Source of the DNA: Gigaspora rosea
Lineage: Eukaryota; Glomeromycota; Glomeromycetes; Diversisporales; Gigasporaceae
NCBI GenBank assembly: GCA_003550325.1
Contig: QKWP01000139.1
Location: 270,298 to 334,297, forward strand
Direction of reading: 5' to 3'
DNA length: 64,000 nt
In this document: positions 1-11,186 of the stretch, in pieces
Layout: every line of letters starts with the position of its first letter
Position numbering within the stretch: position 1 is the first letter of the stretch
Notes under the pieces: generated by a model
What the model was told of the DNA's origin: nothing
Database searches by the model: none
The model's input: the letters and a program-made list of their open reading frames with translations, nothing else
Translations under genes and position numbers: made by a program

Positions 1-134
1 AGGCATTCATTTATTATCAAAAATCTGCAGAGATGGGTTACGCCAATGGAATGTCTTTAGTTGCGGAATGTTATCGAAATGGAATTGGAATAACAAGGGA
101 TTTACATAAAGCAAAATACTGGTATCAAAGGTAA
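1..134 (+). CDS. Sel1-repeat protein, C-terminal end (unit A), 5' part outside window
   Basis: The open frame enters from the left edge (first full codon at base 3) and ends at the TAA at 132-134. It encodes the last half Sel1 repeat (FIYYQKSAEMG) and the terminal signature AECYRNGIGITRDLHKAKYWYQR split as AECYRNGIGI and TRDLHKAKYWYQR, the same C-terminus as the complete 338-aa copies at 43846 and 60630. Sel1 repeats are TPR-like helical pairs that act as protein-binding scaffolds. A kinase follows on the same strand ~310 bp downstream, as in the other units. Integrity of the missing part is unknown. Confidence 0.85.
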   Translation, partial: AFIYYQKSAEMGYANGMSLVAECYRNGIGITRDLHKAKYWYQR

Positions 135-440
135 ATTTTTAATTTAAATTTAAGTTGTGACGCACCACAATCAAATTACATGATATGATCAAGTGTAATT
201 GGATCCGAAAAATAAAATTAAAAATTTAAAAAGATGAAATTATAAGTAATTACACCTGATCTGATCTTGAAATTCAATTGATAGATCTGTGGTCGTATTA
301 CGTTTATATATACATATTTAATAAGTTCAAATATTAAATCGCTGATTAGGGAAAAAGATTTAAAATCAGGTATTATTATTATTATAATAGTTTATAATTT
401 TTAAAATCTATAATTAATTAATTTTATAAATAAATCTCAG
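135..440 (+). other. Sel1-kinase spacer (unit A)
   Basis: Conserved with 44863-45163 and, inverted, with 60332-60629. The stop codon of the Sel1 frame overlaps a donor-like CAAAG/GTAAAT, and the far end has an acceptor-like TCTCAG at 435-440. Joining those sites would put the kinase out of frame (see findings). A short inverted repeat (GATCA.GTGTAATT and AATTACACCTGATC) lies in the first half. Confidence 0.6.
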
Positions 441-1616
441 TAGCGAATAAATGTGACTGGCTGCATAATCTTGAAATTGATGATAATTTGAAAAAGATTT
501 TGACAGAAAATAAATATCAATTATTGTGGATTCCTTATGATGATTTTAAAATTATTGAAAGGATAAGTAAAGGTGGATTTGCAACTGTATACGTAGCTAT
601 GTGGCCTGATGAAAGTGAAATCTTCTCAGATCTGTTGCGCTTAAAGTGCTCCATGAATCAAATAATTATCACGAAGAATTTATAAATGAGGTAATCTTTA
701 TTAAATATTTTTACTAATTAGTGTAAGTTATTCTTTATTTATTATTTATATTAATAATTTGAATATTTTTATTAATTAGTTAAAAGCCTACTGTGATATC
801 GGACTTAAAAATCTAACATTTTTAAAATGTTTTGGTATATCAAAAAATAAAGATTCTGGTGATTATATACTTGTCATGAAATATGCTCAAGAAGGCAGTT
901 TGCGACAAAATTTACATGCTATATCGCAAATGGGTTGGAAAGATAAATTTAATCTGCTACAATGTATTGCATCAGATCTTCAGATAATTCATTCTCATGA
1001 TCTTATTCATCGGGATTTACATAGTGGAAATATATTACAAAGTGACTTAAAAAGTGCTTACATTGCCGATTTAGGACTTTCAATATCCGCTAATATAATG
1101 TCAAAATCAAAATATGATGGAATTTATGGAATTTTACCATACGTTGCACCAGAAGTTTTGAACAATCAACCATACACTAAAGCATCCGATATTTATTCAT
1201 TTGGTATAATTATGTGGGAAATTTTATATGGAAAAGCTGTATCGTATAATCAAGAGTTTTCTATGTCACAACTTTGTTTTTTAATGTGTTATCGTGATTT
1301 AAGACCTGCTGTTAATAATGGAGCACCACAATGTTACGTAAACCTTATGAAAAAATGTTGGGATAAAAATTCCGAGAAACGTTCATCAGCAAAAGATCTT
1401 TGTGAAATTTTTGATAAATGGCAAAATGATGAAAGCGTTTTATTTGAATTAAATGAATCCAAATCAATACTTGAAAATATTGAAGATTCGTACTATGAGA
1501 ATATGTTTAACGGTGGAATCAAGTTTATCAACACGCGTGAAATTACTGAAAAATTCTCTGAAATCACTTTACTCAGTAAGGAGATTGAACTCATTGATAT
1601 TCCTGATGATTCTTGA
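441..1616 (+). pseudogene. TKL-type protein kinase, copy A, frameshifted in exon 1
   Basis: Exon 1 (from about 441) reads NKCDWLHNLEIDDNLKKIL, then the glycine-rich loop SKGGFATV. An 89-bp GT-AG intron spans 691-779 (GAG/GTAATC ... TTAATTAG). Exon 2 (780-1616) is open to its stop and carries HRDLHSGN, DLG in place of DFG, VAPEVL and the DIYSFGIIMWEI helix. Compared with copy D, one base is missing between about 618 and 650. This shifts the frame through the segment that should give VALKLLHES, so the ATP-binding lysine is lost and the exon stops at 683-685. I call it a pseudogene unless the missing base is a sequencing error. No ATG is visible in frame upstream; the true 5' end is unresolved in all copies. 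Confidence 0.8.
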
Positions 1617-3277
1617 TTTTTTTTAAAAAAAGATTTTTCGTAGTAGATTTTTATTTTAAATATTATTGGGTATTTTTTTATTTTATTTGATTCATAATTA
1701 TAAGTTCATTCCAAATTTTATTATAAAAATACTATACCGGTAGCTTATAATTTAATCACGAATTAGCCTGATTTTTATTTTTTTTATAAAACATACCATC
1801 ATCTATAAGATTAAGCTTTATATGATGGTGTGTTATTTTTATTTATAAACCAAGGTTCATGGATTTATTGAGGGTGTTTGATTTACATTATTTAGATATA
1901 TAGGGTTCTGATAAGTGATGTCGACATAAGCTTTTATCGTTACTATGTTTTGGCTTTTTTCAAATTTTAACATTGAATTTGATCTGGTGGTTGTAAGATA
2001 TCTTCGCTCAAAGTTGAAAAAAAATCTTTAATTTCGTAGGAGATATGAATATCAAATTTTGGGTACAACCATCAATTCCCTAAAAATTTTATGCAAATAT
2101 AATTAGCTAATCACATTAAGAACGACGCTTGAGAGCACCCCAGATCTCAAAGATTTTATGTTATTGATGATTGTAAAATCGGATGTCTGTGAAATTGTGT
2201 TCTATTTTACGTATACGTATACGAATTTTAAAAAATTTTTTATGTCCTCTTTTGTCAACTTTTTTATTAAGTTAGGATTTATGATTAGAGTTATTAATAA
2301 AAGAGTATAGGTGAATTTGTTAGGGCTTAAATTTTCACAATCGTTTGCAACATTTTATAATATTGGGAAATTTAAAAATTATCAGCTATGTTATCAAAAT
2401 TTGTCAATTATTAATTAACAATTCTATCTTTAAATTTCCATTAATTGAAAAATAATTTGGGTAATTGATACCAGTGTGTTTAACACTGGGTATTACATCT
2501 TAAAAAACCTACTAGGTAATTAAAAATTGAGGATACTAAGTAAAATGTTCAGAACTAACCTAAAATTTGGATTACTGCTCTAACCATTATAATAAGGCGT
2601 TCTCAAGTGATTCAATAAATAAATCGAATTAGTATAAAATTCAGAACAAAACAAGTTACTAGTTTTTACATAAATGTATATATATAATAAAATTTTGCAA
2701 ACCATTTTTTAAACTTTTATAAAATACTTGCACGTTAAAAAAGCTATTTTATATGTGCATCTTGTGCAAGTCATTTTTTAATACTAATCAAAATATGTGG
2801 ATGTTACTTAAAATTTAATTGAGAAAGTATTTTTAACATGTTTATTGCATCCAAGAAATAAATTTAAATAGTAAAAATGATCAGTGAGCTTATCATTCAG
2901 TTGATTCCAAACCCCTATATTTTTTTTGCGCTGGTTATCAATTTATAATTATTAAGGTAAATATAGTATTGTTCAAGATGTTTCATAATTTTGCTATTGA
3001 TATTCGTTATCGAACTAACGCACAGTATTACTATGTTGGTTTTTTGTTTTTTTTTTTTTACATTAAATTTTTCAACAGATAAAGCCCAACAATATTATCA
3101 CCGTTGACAAATTGTAGAATAATATTTGAAATACTGTAGTAAACACGTAAATAAACAATAGAAGCAATAGAGGTAATAGGATATTTGGATATTTGAAAAA
3201 AATTTATATATTTAATGTTATCAAGGCATTTTAATAATCGATCGAATTTCATTATAGCAGATAGATAACAAGTGTAC
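1617..3277 (+). repeat. Conserved 3' flank of the kinase unit (copy A)
   Basis: Non-coding AT-rich sequence that follows each kinase. The same order of landmarks (GTATACGTATACG, ACACTGGTATCAATTACCC or its complement, GCGTTAGTGCGATAAC) occurs at 46341-48010 on +, and inverted at 57703-59148 and 29105-31350. Small ORFs inside (for example 3058-3252) are not conserved as proteins. This copy and copy D run together to about 3277/48010, further than copy E, which stops at 57703. Confidence 0.8.
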
Positions 3278-3848
3278 GATATTGGGGTGTCACACGGACT
3301 AATTAATCAAAACTATGTTCGATAATTATGTGATTTATCATATTGCAGATTTTTTATGTTACCACAAAGCAAATCGATTTACTTCATATATACCGTATCG
3401 GATTTTATTAACATATGAAAATCGATATTTTTGATATTTTAAAATGTATCAACTTATTATATAGGCGTGCAATCGCCTTGAAATTTTCACCAGTTATTTA
3501 TATAAAGTCAAAGAATAAAGCTATGGTTTTATTTCGTCTATTAATATGTGGATTTTGAACATTCACTTTATAGAGTACTTGAAAATTCATTAATTAGGAC
3601 GAAAAAAGTTACATTAAAACATATAAATCGAAACTTAATTAGAACTTTAGCGAAAAATCAACCATAGCTACTTTGTAACAGTTCTGACGAACAGTTTTCA
3701 ATTAAAAAAAAAATTAGATAAATAAGGACATTATTTATATGATACCTTTATAATTAAGTAAAGTAAAATTACGATCATTTATTTTAATTTTACTGATAAA
3801 AATCTGCATTATGATAGATTACATAGTTATCGGACATAATTTTGATTA
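3278..3848. other. Intergenic AT-rich sequence, nothing recognised
   Basis: It lies between the end of unit A and the left end of the Tc1-like element. No ORF, repeat or RNA signal stands out. It does not match the sequence after unit D (48010 onward), so one of the two versions has lost or gained sequence here. Confidence 0.5.
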
Positions 3849-4656
3849 TAGCGGTTTGCAGAAAGGTGTGACCCCTGCAGATCATGATGTCATGTGAAAT
3901 CATGTGAAATCGACCGATTCTGATCGATTTTTCGATTCTTGGAGAATTTTAAAGATTTTTATATACAGGCATTGATGATCGGTATTTTATATATTTTATC
4001 AAAACAAAACAAATTACATAATATAAAGTGAAAATTTAATTGAAATACAGTCAACCCTCCCTAAATGCAAGTCATCGGGACAGGCTCTGAGGCGTGCATT
4101 TAGGGGGGGTTGCAATTAGGGAGTAGCCAATCATACATTCAAAATCACGTGAATAATTTAACATAATATCTTTTTTATCCTCGCCCGTTTCAAGTCTTTT
4201 AATTCTTTTAATATTTTTAAACCGCTTTTTTTTTTTTTATTCTATTTAAATAAATCTTATCCATGATTTTTATTCAAGAAGTCGCAGCAATTATTCCGTA
4301 TATATGGTAAAGTTCTTTTTCACTCATTTACTACACTAACACTACTAAAGTTCTTTTTCTCTCACATTTACTACACTAACACTAACTCTACGTAAATTTT
4401 TTTCTTTTTTAATTTAGTCATATATAGCTGTTTAATTTATATATTGAACGAGCACCTTACTTAAAGATACGTATCACAACGATCACAACGATCTACAAAA
4501 AAAATGCTTTACTTTACGTCTATGATTTATTTAAAGTTTGAGACTTTGCTAACACTTTTTCTCCAATATCAAGTTCTATTATAAAAAAATAAAGACTAAG
4601 ACCAGTGTTATTATAAAGACTCTGTTTTTTAAAAAGATAAGTGTAAAAGCCACGAT

Positions 4657-6260
4657 CTAATCAACCAACTCAAAATAAGTTTCAATACTTGATTGCTTGA
4701 AAGATGCAATTCGAAGCTTCCTTATTTCTTTTTGCAATTTCAGTAAAGCTTCGTCATGTTCAGATTGGGTTATTTCACTAAAATCATTCTGCACAATATA
4801 TTGGTCAAGTATTTCTACCGCATTTAATGCTTCTTGATGACTGATTTGACGCATTTCTGTACTGTCATCATCTTCAGCACTTTCATTCTCAGGTTCAAGA
4901 TTGGTGGCCAGATCCAAAATTTCTTTATCGCTCAATACTTCATGTGTATCCTTTTCTCCTGGGTAATCGATATATTCCTCAAGATCCATAATGTTTTGAA
5001 AGTTAAGCGCCTCAATATCTGAATAAAGTTCATCCATCAATTCATCATCATTATCATCAACGAAGGATTCTTCATTATCTTGGGTATCTGGAAGAATTCC
5101 TGTATGCTGAAAACAGTTACGTATTGTTTCTGGTGTTACTTCCCTCCATGCCCGAGCAATAAACCTTATAGCATCAAGAACATTCATTTTTTCATCTTTT
5201 TCAGCTTCATATTTGTCAAGTAACCATTTTATAAAATAACTTCGATAATGACGCTTGAAGGACATAATAATGCCAGCGTCCATAGGCTGAATGCGGGATG
5301 TCGTATACGGAGGTAGGGTATGAACTTTTGTATTACGAAGATTTAAATTAGCAGTAGAATGAACTTTTGCACCATCTAATAAAAGAAGTATCTTACGGCC
5401 AGCCATCTTCAAGTCAAATTCTTTAAGCCACTTTTGAAACAAAATCGTTGTCATCCATGCTTTACGACTTGCATCATATTTAACACCAAGTCCATTACGA
5501 TTTACACCTTTGAAACAACGTGGGTTGGGGACTTACCAATTACAAATATTTTTATTTTATCTGTACTATCAGCGTTAGCACAAAGTGCTAAGGTTAACCG
5601 CTCTAAATCTTTTTTTTTTCCTTTAAGACGTTTAGTAGCTAAAGTAGTATCAGGTTCAAGACTAATAAAAAAAAAAGTTAAAGAAGATAAGTATTAATTA
5701 ATTCAATACGATTTGTCATACCGATAAAATAACCCAGTTTCGTCCATATTGTAAATATCCTTTAGATCATATTCTTCTAATAATTCTTTCAATTTAGGAA
5801 TGGTAGCAGCAACAACAGCATAATCCACGGAGGCATCTTCTCCATGCTTTTTTACCCGTCCTAATCCGTGCCTTTTTTTGAACTTGTATAGCCAGCCTTG
5901 TGAGAACTTAAGATCGGGTATTTCTAACATTTGAGCAAAAGTTTTTGCTTTTTCTATTAGAATTACATCGCTTAAAATTACTCTTTCTTGATTTTGTAGA
6001 ACCCACTCGAGTAATGTATTTTCAAGTTCTGGATGTTGAACCGTTCTTTGTCTTTTTGCAGCAGGGTTACTTCCGATATCTTCTTTATTTTTTATTAGGC
6101 GTCCAATAGTACTTGGATGAACATCAAGTTTAAATTCTTTCTTTACCCAGTCTACGAGTTCGACATTGCTAATATTAGGATATTTACTTTTATATGTGAT
6201 GATGTCTTGTCTCTGTTTATTAGTAAGTGTAGTTTTATCTTTGCGTTTGCTAGAAGACAT
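4657..6260 (-). pseudogene. Tigger/pogo-like DDE transposase, one intron, one frame break
   Basis: Starts at the ATG at 6260 (MSSSKRKDKTTLTNKQRQDI). The N-terminus has a psq-type helix-turn-helix (residues ~12-60), then a CENP-B/Tc5-type domain (~75-140, SQGWLYKFKKRHGL). The first catalytic Asp is D173 in YNMDETGLF. A 60-bp GT-AG intron (5662-5721, donor GTATGA, acceptor TTATTAG) joins GLFYR to LEPDTTLATKRL, restoring the family motif. The second exon gives the DDE core: LLLLDGAKVHS and IQPMDAGIIMSFKRHY, ending in an acidic tail. Around 5521-5530 one base is missing relative to the family motif GKSxNPRCFKG, so the frame shifts before the DGAKVHS half. The whole would be ~514 aa, normal for Tigger-like proteins. 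Cut-and-paste transposase, probably inactive here. Confidence 0.85.
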
Positions 6261-7660
6261 TTTGTCTTTATTATACGAAGTAATTTTTTATTAAAAAAAT
6301 AAATTTATGTCGCTTAAATATATTTTTTTTACTAGAGCTAAGCAATACACGAAGATATTTATTAAAAAAGGATTTGATTTTATTTATCTCAATCATTCTA
6401 TTTTACAATTAATAAATAATGATTAATTTCTAACCTTTATTAATTATTATTATTAGAGCTAACAAAGAAAAGAATTGTTAAGAAGAATAATTTTTCTAAT
6501 TAGATGCGAGCCTAGCATACAATTCATATGTGCTTATGCATTCACGCGTATAATTTTGAATAATACGCAAGAATTTTAAATAAGAAAATGTTATCGCCTA
6601 AAATTAGTGATACGCCCTACGTGTATCCTGGAAATTTTAGGTGCTCATTTATGCGCTTAGTTTTGAAAAATAGGCATTTGGCGTAAGTTCATTGTTTGGA
6701 TCAGGGCTCGTAATCAATTCTTACCGTATAGACCCAAAATAACGCCCACCTGCGCGTTAATTAATTGACTTGCGCATTATTTCGAGTACGCCCATGCGCG
6801 TTATTTTGAAATAAGTGTTGATTTTTTGAATCATACCTTTTAATCATAATAAAATGGACCGGAACTAAGTTGGTACTAAGTAAACCTACTTGTCTCAATA
6901 AGAGGAACAACTTTTGTTAGGATTCGAAAGTAGGCTTACTTAGTACTAAACCTAGTTTCGGAGCACATTTGTTCCTTTACTTTTATTGAGATGCGCGTTA
7001 ATTCGAAACGCCCATGGGCATTAATTCAAGACCGTATATACTATTTTAGGGGGTTCTGATTTTTGATATAACGCCCATGAGCGTTATTTCGGGTCTATAT
7101 GGTCAAACCGATATTAATCTTAAACGTTAAAATTGATTCTTACTTTAAAAAAAAGAAATCTTGAGCCGAAAATGAATCCAATTTTTAAAATAAAAATCGG
7201 TTTTAAAATGATTAATATTTAATCAATGAATTTTAGATAGAGATGTGTAACTTTTTACAAATCATACTTACCCTTTGGGAAACCCGTTTTACAATGTGCA
7301 TAACTTAATATTTTACATGCATTACTACGCAGAGTTGACTTCAAAAAAAAAAGAAACTAACAATTGGAAAATTATTTATTTTTATAACAAACCCCAAAAT
7401 TTGGATTTTAATGCCATTTAAATGCTACCATCCCGACATTTCCAACAAAAATTTCGCCTGCACCTTTTTTAAAAAAAGCATAACATACATATGTACATAA
7501 ATACCAGTATGTATGTACGTACGTACATAATACCAGATATGTATTGTACATTCTGTACTTGCATATTATCGGGCTAATTGTAAAGAATAATTCGGTTTGG
7601 TGCAGACTTTGATACAGTTTGTTTTAGTACGGCATGCACATATAAAGAATACCGATTTTT
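6261..7660. other. Non-coding interior of the pogo element, with a MITE-like inverted repeat
   Basis: From about 6722 to 7105 there is an inverted repeat: ACCGTATAGACCCAAAATAA reads inward at the left, and its near-complement ends the right side (TTATTTCGGGTCTATATGGT). The repeats also contain internal CGCCCATGGGCG-like palindromes. The ends resemble the small element at 50708-50827. No clear target duplication. Between 7490 and 7560 there is a TATGTACGTAC-type simple repeat. Confidence 0.6.
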
Positions 7661-7973
7661 GATTGGCCCGTGGTCATGTGGTTGCATTTACGGGGGGAGT
7701 TTATAATGCACGGGCCAAGAAAATAGCTTGCATTTACGGAATAAAGAACGTGCATTTATTTATAAGGCCCATCATGGGGCCAGGCAATTGCCATGCATTT
7801 AAGGGGGTGTTGCATTTAGGGGGGTTGCATTTAGAGAGGGTTGACTGTATAATAAATTACATGATAACTTATATAGTAAAAATTTAATATTCGCTTTATG
7901 TTTTCCTTTATCATCATACATGTATAATCGTTATATTATATCTCTGTATTTATATTTTAATTCAATAAATATC

Positions 7974-8419
7974 ATGATGCCTCCTGCGTATAGTGATGAC
8001 TTGAAATGGCGTATAGTTTTTTTATATTATGATAATTATTCAATATTGCAAATTACGAATCTTCTTTATATTAGTAAAGGCGAACAATTTTTAATTCAAA
8101 AGAACCTAATAATTTAGTGGCATATTCGGTTAGTTCATCCAAAGTAACGGATGCAAATGATGCTAATCGGACAACTTTGATTCAACACAGCATTCTTCGA
8201 AGATTGTTAGAAAATATTCGCTACTTAAAAAATTGAAGTCGCGAAATAGACACTGACAAGCCTAATAAAAATCTCGCTTACAAACTCAATAAAGAGATAA
8301 TGGAAAAAGTCTCTGGGTTTGGTAAAGAAAGTGTTACGATTATATAAAAAATGGGGAACCGTAACAAATCCATGGAAACAAATACCTGGACAACATAAAA
8401 TTTTTAATCGAAGTGACAT
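7974..8419 (+). pseudogene. Tc1-like transposase, N-terminal fragments
   Basis: ATG at 7974/7977 begins MMPPAYSDDLKWRIVFLYYD, a Tc1-type helix-turn-helix start, running to LLYISKG. After a non-homologous stretch with stops, a second piece at about 8330-8420 reads LYKKWGTVTNPW then FNRSDMNVG, which resembles the linker and second DNA-binding helix of Tc1-like transposases. The DDE domain is absent. The piece belongs to the 3849-8602 element. Confidence 0.7.
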
Positions 8420-8604
8420 GAATGTGGGTTATTTATTATATGTATATTACTGTATTAGTTATGTAATCACTGATCAAATAATTATATAACGTTTTACGGA
8501 TTTTTAATGATTCTTAAATTTAGATTCCCTATTTAGAATCTCAAAGATTCTCCGCATAATCATCATGAAAATCATGGGGTCACACCTTTCTGCAAACCGC
8601 CATA

Positions 8605-8928
8605 ATTTGAGAACCATTAAATTATAATTTAGATTTAATAAATTCGAGACTAGTCCACATATTGAACTGTCATTTCTAAACGAGATAGATCGAGACCTTT
8701 ATAAATCTTGCATAAACAAATGTTGTTTTGGAACTTTCCGTGTTTATCCGCATTCTTTTGAAGAGATTTCGTCATCGCCAGAACAAAAAATATTTAGAAA
8801 TGAATAAAGGTCTTTTTCGAATGAATATGGATCATTCCTATGCACCAATATTTTTGGCTCACAAAAACGCACGAGTATAAGGAATAAAATTCATTATTTA
8901 TTAAATTAAGAATATTTTTTGATGCCAT
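8605..8928 (-). pseudogene. F-box gene fragment, cut by the Tc1-like element
   Basis: The complement of 8926-8928 is the ATG of a degenerate MASK... start, and the frame remnants resemble the first ~100 residues of the F-box protein at 13353-14888. It matches 51598-51907, where the same pseudogene continues past this point to about 51430. Here it ends exactly at the right TA of the Tc1-like element. Several frame breaks are visible, so it was dead before or soon after the insertion. Confidence 0.65.
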
Positions 8929-10736
8929 AGATTATTTTGTTTTGCATTAACGTTAAAAAGAAAAGCTTAAGTAACTGATTGTTACACGTATGCATTTTAA
9001 TTTTAAGTAGCGCTAAGATGTTCCGTCCACGAATAACTGATTCGGACTGGTATGGGGCTGGACTTTAGAGACAGTTCAGAACCGGACCGAAACTAGTCCA
9101 GATAACGTGTTATTTTTGAAAAATTGCTCATCCTGTAATTTTTGACCAGTTTAAATATCGGGTTTATTAGGCCACGCGACTCAAAGTTTTCCAATTTTGC
9201 CAATAATTCCATTTTCATTATTAAATTTGTTTCCATAATTTATCCGGTGTCTCCCGATGATGACCTTAATTTTACGGATTAAAAAAAAAAACCGACCTGC
9301 CGACAGAATTTTTAGAACAGGTTTAACTTTATGTGGCCTTACAGTAGTAAAACTTATAAAAAATTTTTTCTTAATTAAAATTTAGAGCCATTTTTTTTTT
9401 TTTTTTTTTTTGTAAAAGTAGTTTTTTTTTTGAATTTTTACATTACAGGAATGATGCGCTAGTGAATTTATATACCGACATGTATAAAGTATATGTAAAT
9501 ATATAGATATGTTAGAATGTAGCTTATGGATGGGTTAGTTACGGTCAAGTGCGGTCAGTGATCGGCCAGTTATTGTCGGCTTTTGACTAAAGCTGTTTGG
9601 CCGCTTAAGAAAGCTTTCGGTCGGTCGAACTTATTTGAATGTAAAAAGCTTTCAAAAGTATAAAATTCATTAAAACAATAATACTGATACTCAAAATTCT
9701 GTTTATATTTTTAACCTCTTTGAATTTATTATTTATTATTATTGTCATTTTTTAACCCCTCGCATTAAATAGTTTTAGTCAGCTATCATGATATATGTAA
9801 GTATAACGATATGCCTCTAAAGCATGCACTGATGCAAGACGTAAATTTAGAGAGGCGTCCACTTCAAAAACACCTAAATTAATAGTTCGAAGTTCAGTTT
9901 TTTTTTAATTAGGGAAAATAGTTTAATCGGTCAAGTGAGTTAATTATCGTAACGAAAAAAATTATGCTCTCAACCATCGTTTCTTATCATAGAGTTGTGC
10001 TAATTGGTTAAAGTTTAATATCAGCATTTCGCGATATGAATATTTAGCAAAAATTATGCATAAGGATTACTTTAATCAATCGTTGTTCTTGTGAATGATC
10101 TCGATATTTAGCAAACCACATTGAGAGATGCTTAAGAGCACCCTTAGTTATAGTTTTGAATGAGCTTCTGGGAACTACAGCAAAAAAAAAAAAAAAATTA
10201 TATTTATATAAGGGAGACTGGGGTATTGTGACGAAGTGGGGTATTCTGACGAATTTGAAATATCATGTGATCCAGTGATTCAAACCGGACGATTTTGGTA
10301 CCATTCGACTCCTCTCAATTAGAGGATTCGAATGGTATAAAAATTACCCGATTAGTACCTGGTTAGGAACACAAGGTCGAAGAAATGCGGTATTATGACG
10401 AATAGGGTATTATGATGAACCAACAACCATGCATTGTAACGAAGCACACACACTTGAGTGCTGCAAAAAAAAACTAGTAATAACATGTCATGGCTCTTTT
10501 TAAGCTAAAAACAAAAAAAAAACGATTATAATTGAACTTGCATTGAATATTTAGTATTTTAATTACTTTAATTTGTAACAATTACCATATCGTCACTGAA
10601 GCCATTATTTGAGTCACAATTTCCAGAACTAAGAGCTAATTTAATCAATATTTTTATATTCGTCAAAATAAACTCTTAGATCTCCGGAAATTGTGTGCCT
10701 CAAAATAATGTCCCGGGCACTATTTATAAAATTAAT

Positions 10737-10977
10737 TGTCGGAAATCGGATTAAAATAAAATATGGGTTTCGATTTAGCCCTTTAAAACCCATTTATCTT
10801 GTTTAATATAAACTCTGCACTGAACTAACCTCTATCCTTAACATTTAACTCTAAAAACTATGAACAAAAAATTATTTTTTGGTGGGTTAAATTTTTTTTA
10901 TAATCGGATTTTTTTTATAATCGGATTTCATTTTAATCTGATTTCATTTTAATCCGATTTCATTTTAATCGAAAATT
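10737..10977. repeat. MITE-like inverted repeat inside the pogo-like element
   Basis: GGAAATCGGATTAAAATAAA at the left faces several tandem copies of ATTTCATTTTAATC(C/T)G at 10925-10970. Similar GATTAAAATGAAAT runs occur at 17377-17590 and 30165-30190, suggesting one dispersed family of small inverted-repeat elements. Confidence 0.5.
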
Positions 10978-11186
10978 TTGTTTGCCTTCATTAATTAAAC
11001 GCGTTTTTTGGATGGGCCAATAAATTTAAACCTTTGCAATATTTATTTCGCACATTTCATAAAGGAATTACGTGTATAAACCTTTCTATTCATATTAAGC
11101 GAACACTGTCTATACTTTCATATTTTATTAGTAAAAGCAAACGTTGTGGTTTAAAGACCATATTATAACTTCGTAATAGATTAAAT

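Larger units (their letters stand above)
4048..7847 (-). mobile_element. pogo/Tigger-type DNA transposon nested in the Tc1-like element
   Basis: Terminal inverted repeats start CAGTCAACCCTC and end with the complement (GAGGGTTGACTG). TA target duplications sit at 4046-4047 and 7848-7849. Subterminal copies of TGCATTTAGGGG or close variants cluster at both ends (4092-4121, and several between 7665 and 7835) and are candidate transposase-binding sites. It carries a Tigger-like transposase on the minus strand (4657-6260). Its 3.8 kb length is long for the family, because 6.3-7.6 kb is non-coding and includes a MITE-like inverted repeat. Confidence 0.88.
3849..8602 (+). mobile_element. Tc1/mariner-like element, decayed, with a nested pogo element
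   Basis: The terminal inverted repeats share GCGGTTTGCAGAAAGGTGTG plus ACCCC and read inward from 3849 and 8602. TA flanks both ends (3847-3848 and 8603-8604), the expected target duplication for this superfamily. Without the nested element at 4048-7847 only about 950 bp remains. The remaining coding material is the N-terminal DNA-binding part of a Tc1-like transposase at 7974-8419. The right flank continues directly into an F-box pseudogene that is intact across this point in the second version of the locus (TA at 51597-51598). The left flank does not match that site, so sequence next to the left end was rearranged. Confidence 0.8.

Noticed and set aside
2100-2330. Possible small conserved ORF in the kinase 3' flank (58469-58678 in unit E)
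   Set aside because: Frame is not maintained in units A and D; similarity is explained by duplication of the whole flank.
7663-7887. 74-codon ORF at the right end of the pogo element
   Set aside because: Covers the subterminal TGCATTTAGGGG repeats and the terminal repeat itself.
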